From a virus, in the IMG/VR virus record IMGVR_UViG_3300012936_000083, positions 1-32,415 of that record: DNA of 32,415 nt. One strand, given 5' to 3'. The notes under the pieces are model-generated. The model did no database searches, had not been told where the DNA came from, and saw only the letters and a list, made by a program, of their open reading frames with translations. This document shows positions 31,994-32,415 of the stretch, piece after piece (within the stretch, counting starts at the first letter, position 1; the number at the start of each line of letters is the position of its first letter). The translations under genes and the position numbers were made by a program.

Positions 31994-32415
31994 TTGATAT
32001 AACCATTCTCTACCAACCATTTACGTGTAAGTGGTGTAGGATCATAATCAGTCCACATCGTACCCCTAGCACAACTCTTTAATGCTTCCATCGTCATCTT
32101 TTCAGTTCTACCTGCCCAACCTGCTTCTGCTTCCCAGGGTACAGCAGACTTAGGATAAGTACGTTCCGCCATCACACGCCAGATCATAGGAACTTCCTCT
32201 TCTGGTTTAATAATAGCAATCATACTATTATCAATCGTACCCGCCATGCAATCCTGTGCAGCATGCCAACCTTCATGACGCATCAATTGCATCAAGATAT
32301 GTGGTTCGCCCATGTATCGCCTGTTGAGATAAACATTGTTACTCACAGTATGATACACACCACGATGCATGATGGGGAAGTATCGTTGATCAGCAAGGAA
32401 TACTTTGATACCAAT
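31990..32415 (-). CDS. HExxH metallopeptidase-like protein, N-terminus beyond window
   Basis: The frame runs through the right edge of the window, so the start is not seen; 141 residues are visible. HEGWH in LMQLMRHEGWHAAQDCM is an HExxH zinc-binding motif; a distal Glu (AERTYPKSAVPWEAEAGWAG) could be the third ligand. This is the pattern of gluzincin-type or SprT-like peptidases. An ATG at 32370 inside the frame is probably not the start because the upstream residues (IKVFLADQRYFPI) continue a plausible fold. Substrate unknown. Confidence 0.7.
   Translation of the reverse strand: MGIKVFLADQRYFPIMHRGVYHTVSNNVYLNRRYMGEPHILMQLMRHEGWHAAQDCMAGTIDNSMIAIIKPEEEVPMIWRVMAERTYPKSAVPWEAEAGWAGRTEKMTMEALKSCARGTMWTDYDPTPLTRKWLVENGYIK

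Overview
The window looks like part of a T4-like (myovirus) cyanophage genome. The evidence is a baseplate block in T4 order (gp25, gp6, a giant protein in the gp7 position, a gp8-like protein, a giant DUF4815-type protein), a PAAR spike tip, several 2-oxoglutarate/Fe(II) oxygenase-like genes, many very small acidic genes, late promoters of the ATAAATA type, and 9-mers identical to the cyanobacterial DnaA box. Every gene I can support lies on the minus strand, so transcription runs from high to low coordinates. Both edge genes are cut by the window. I saw no tRNA, rRNA, CRISPR array or insertion sequence.

Region 1 (1-25818) is structural. From the promoter side it holds a coiled-coil gene with a frame ambiguity, PAAR, a chain of seven genes (a basic 48-residue protein, a 47-residue protein with an EF-hand loop, four 2OG-Fe(II) oxygenase-like proteins, and, after a gap, a 56-residue protein), then gp25, gp6, a 3164-residue protein, a gp8-like protein, a 2717-residue protein and three small tail-end genes. 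Nearly all starts overlap the previous stop by 1-8 bases, so the block is probably translationally coupled. ATAAATA late promoter motifs occur at 25822, 10550 (two overlapping copies) and 327.

Region 2 (25897-29700) is a more GC-rich accessory cluster of small genes, with one nuclease-like gene and a DUF7249-like gene. Several intergenic gaps here repeat one layout: a short conserved tail after the stop, a GC-rich stem-loop, a TATAAT-like -10, and a leader close to AGTTCAAACAAACACATG that lacks a Shine-Dalgarno. This resembles the PeSL (promoter-early stem-loop) cassettes known from T4-type phages. Two terminators bound parts of the region.

Region 3 (29967-30404) has no convincing gene. It holds four TTTTCCACA boxes (one inverted pair, one direct pair), AT-rich stretches, a 14-bp inverted repeat, a 9-bp direct repeat and a promoter without a start codon. 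I propose it as a candidate replication origin. An HNH endonuclease gene lies next to it.

Region 4 (30405-32415) is a tightly overlapping operon: an HExxH protein (cut by the window edge), an AbrB/MazE-like protein, a gene that seems to need an ATT start, and small conserved-looking genes of unknown role, ending in the HNH gene.
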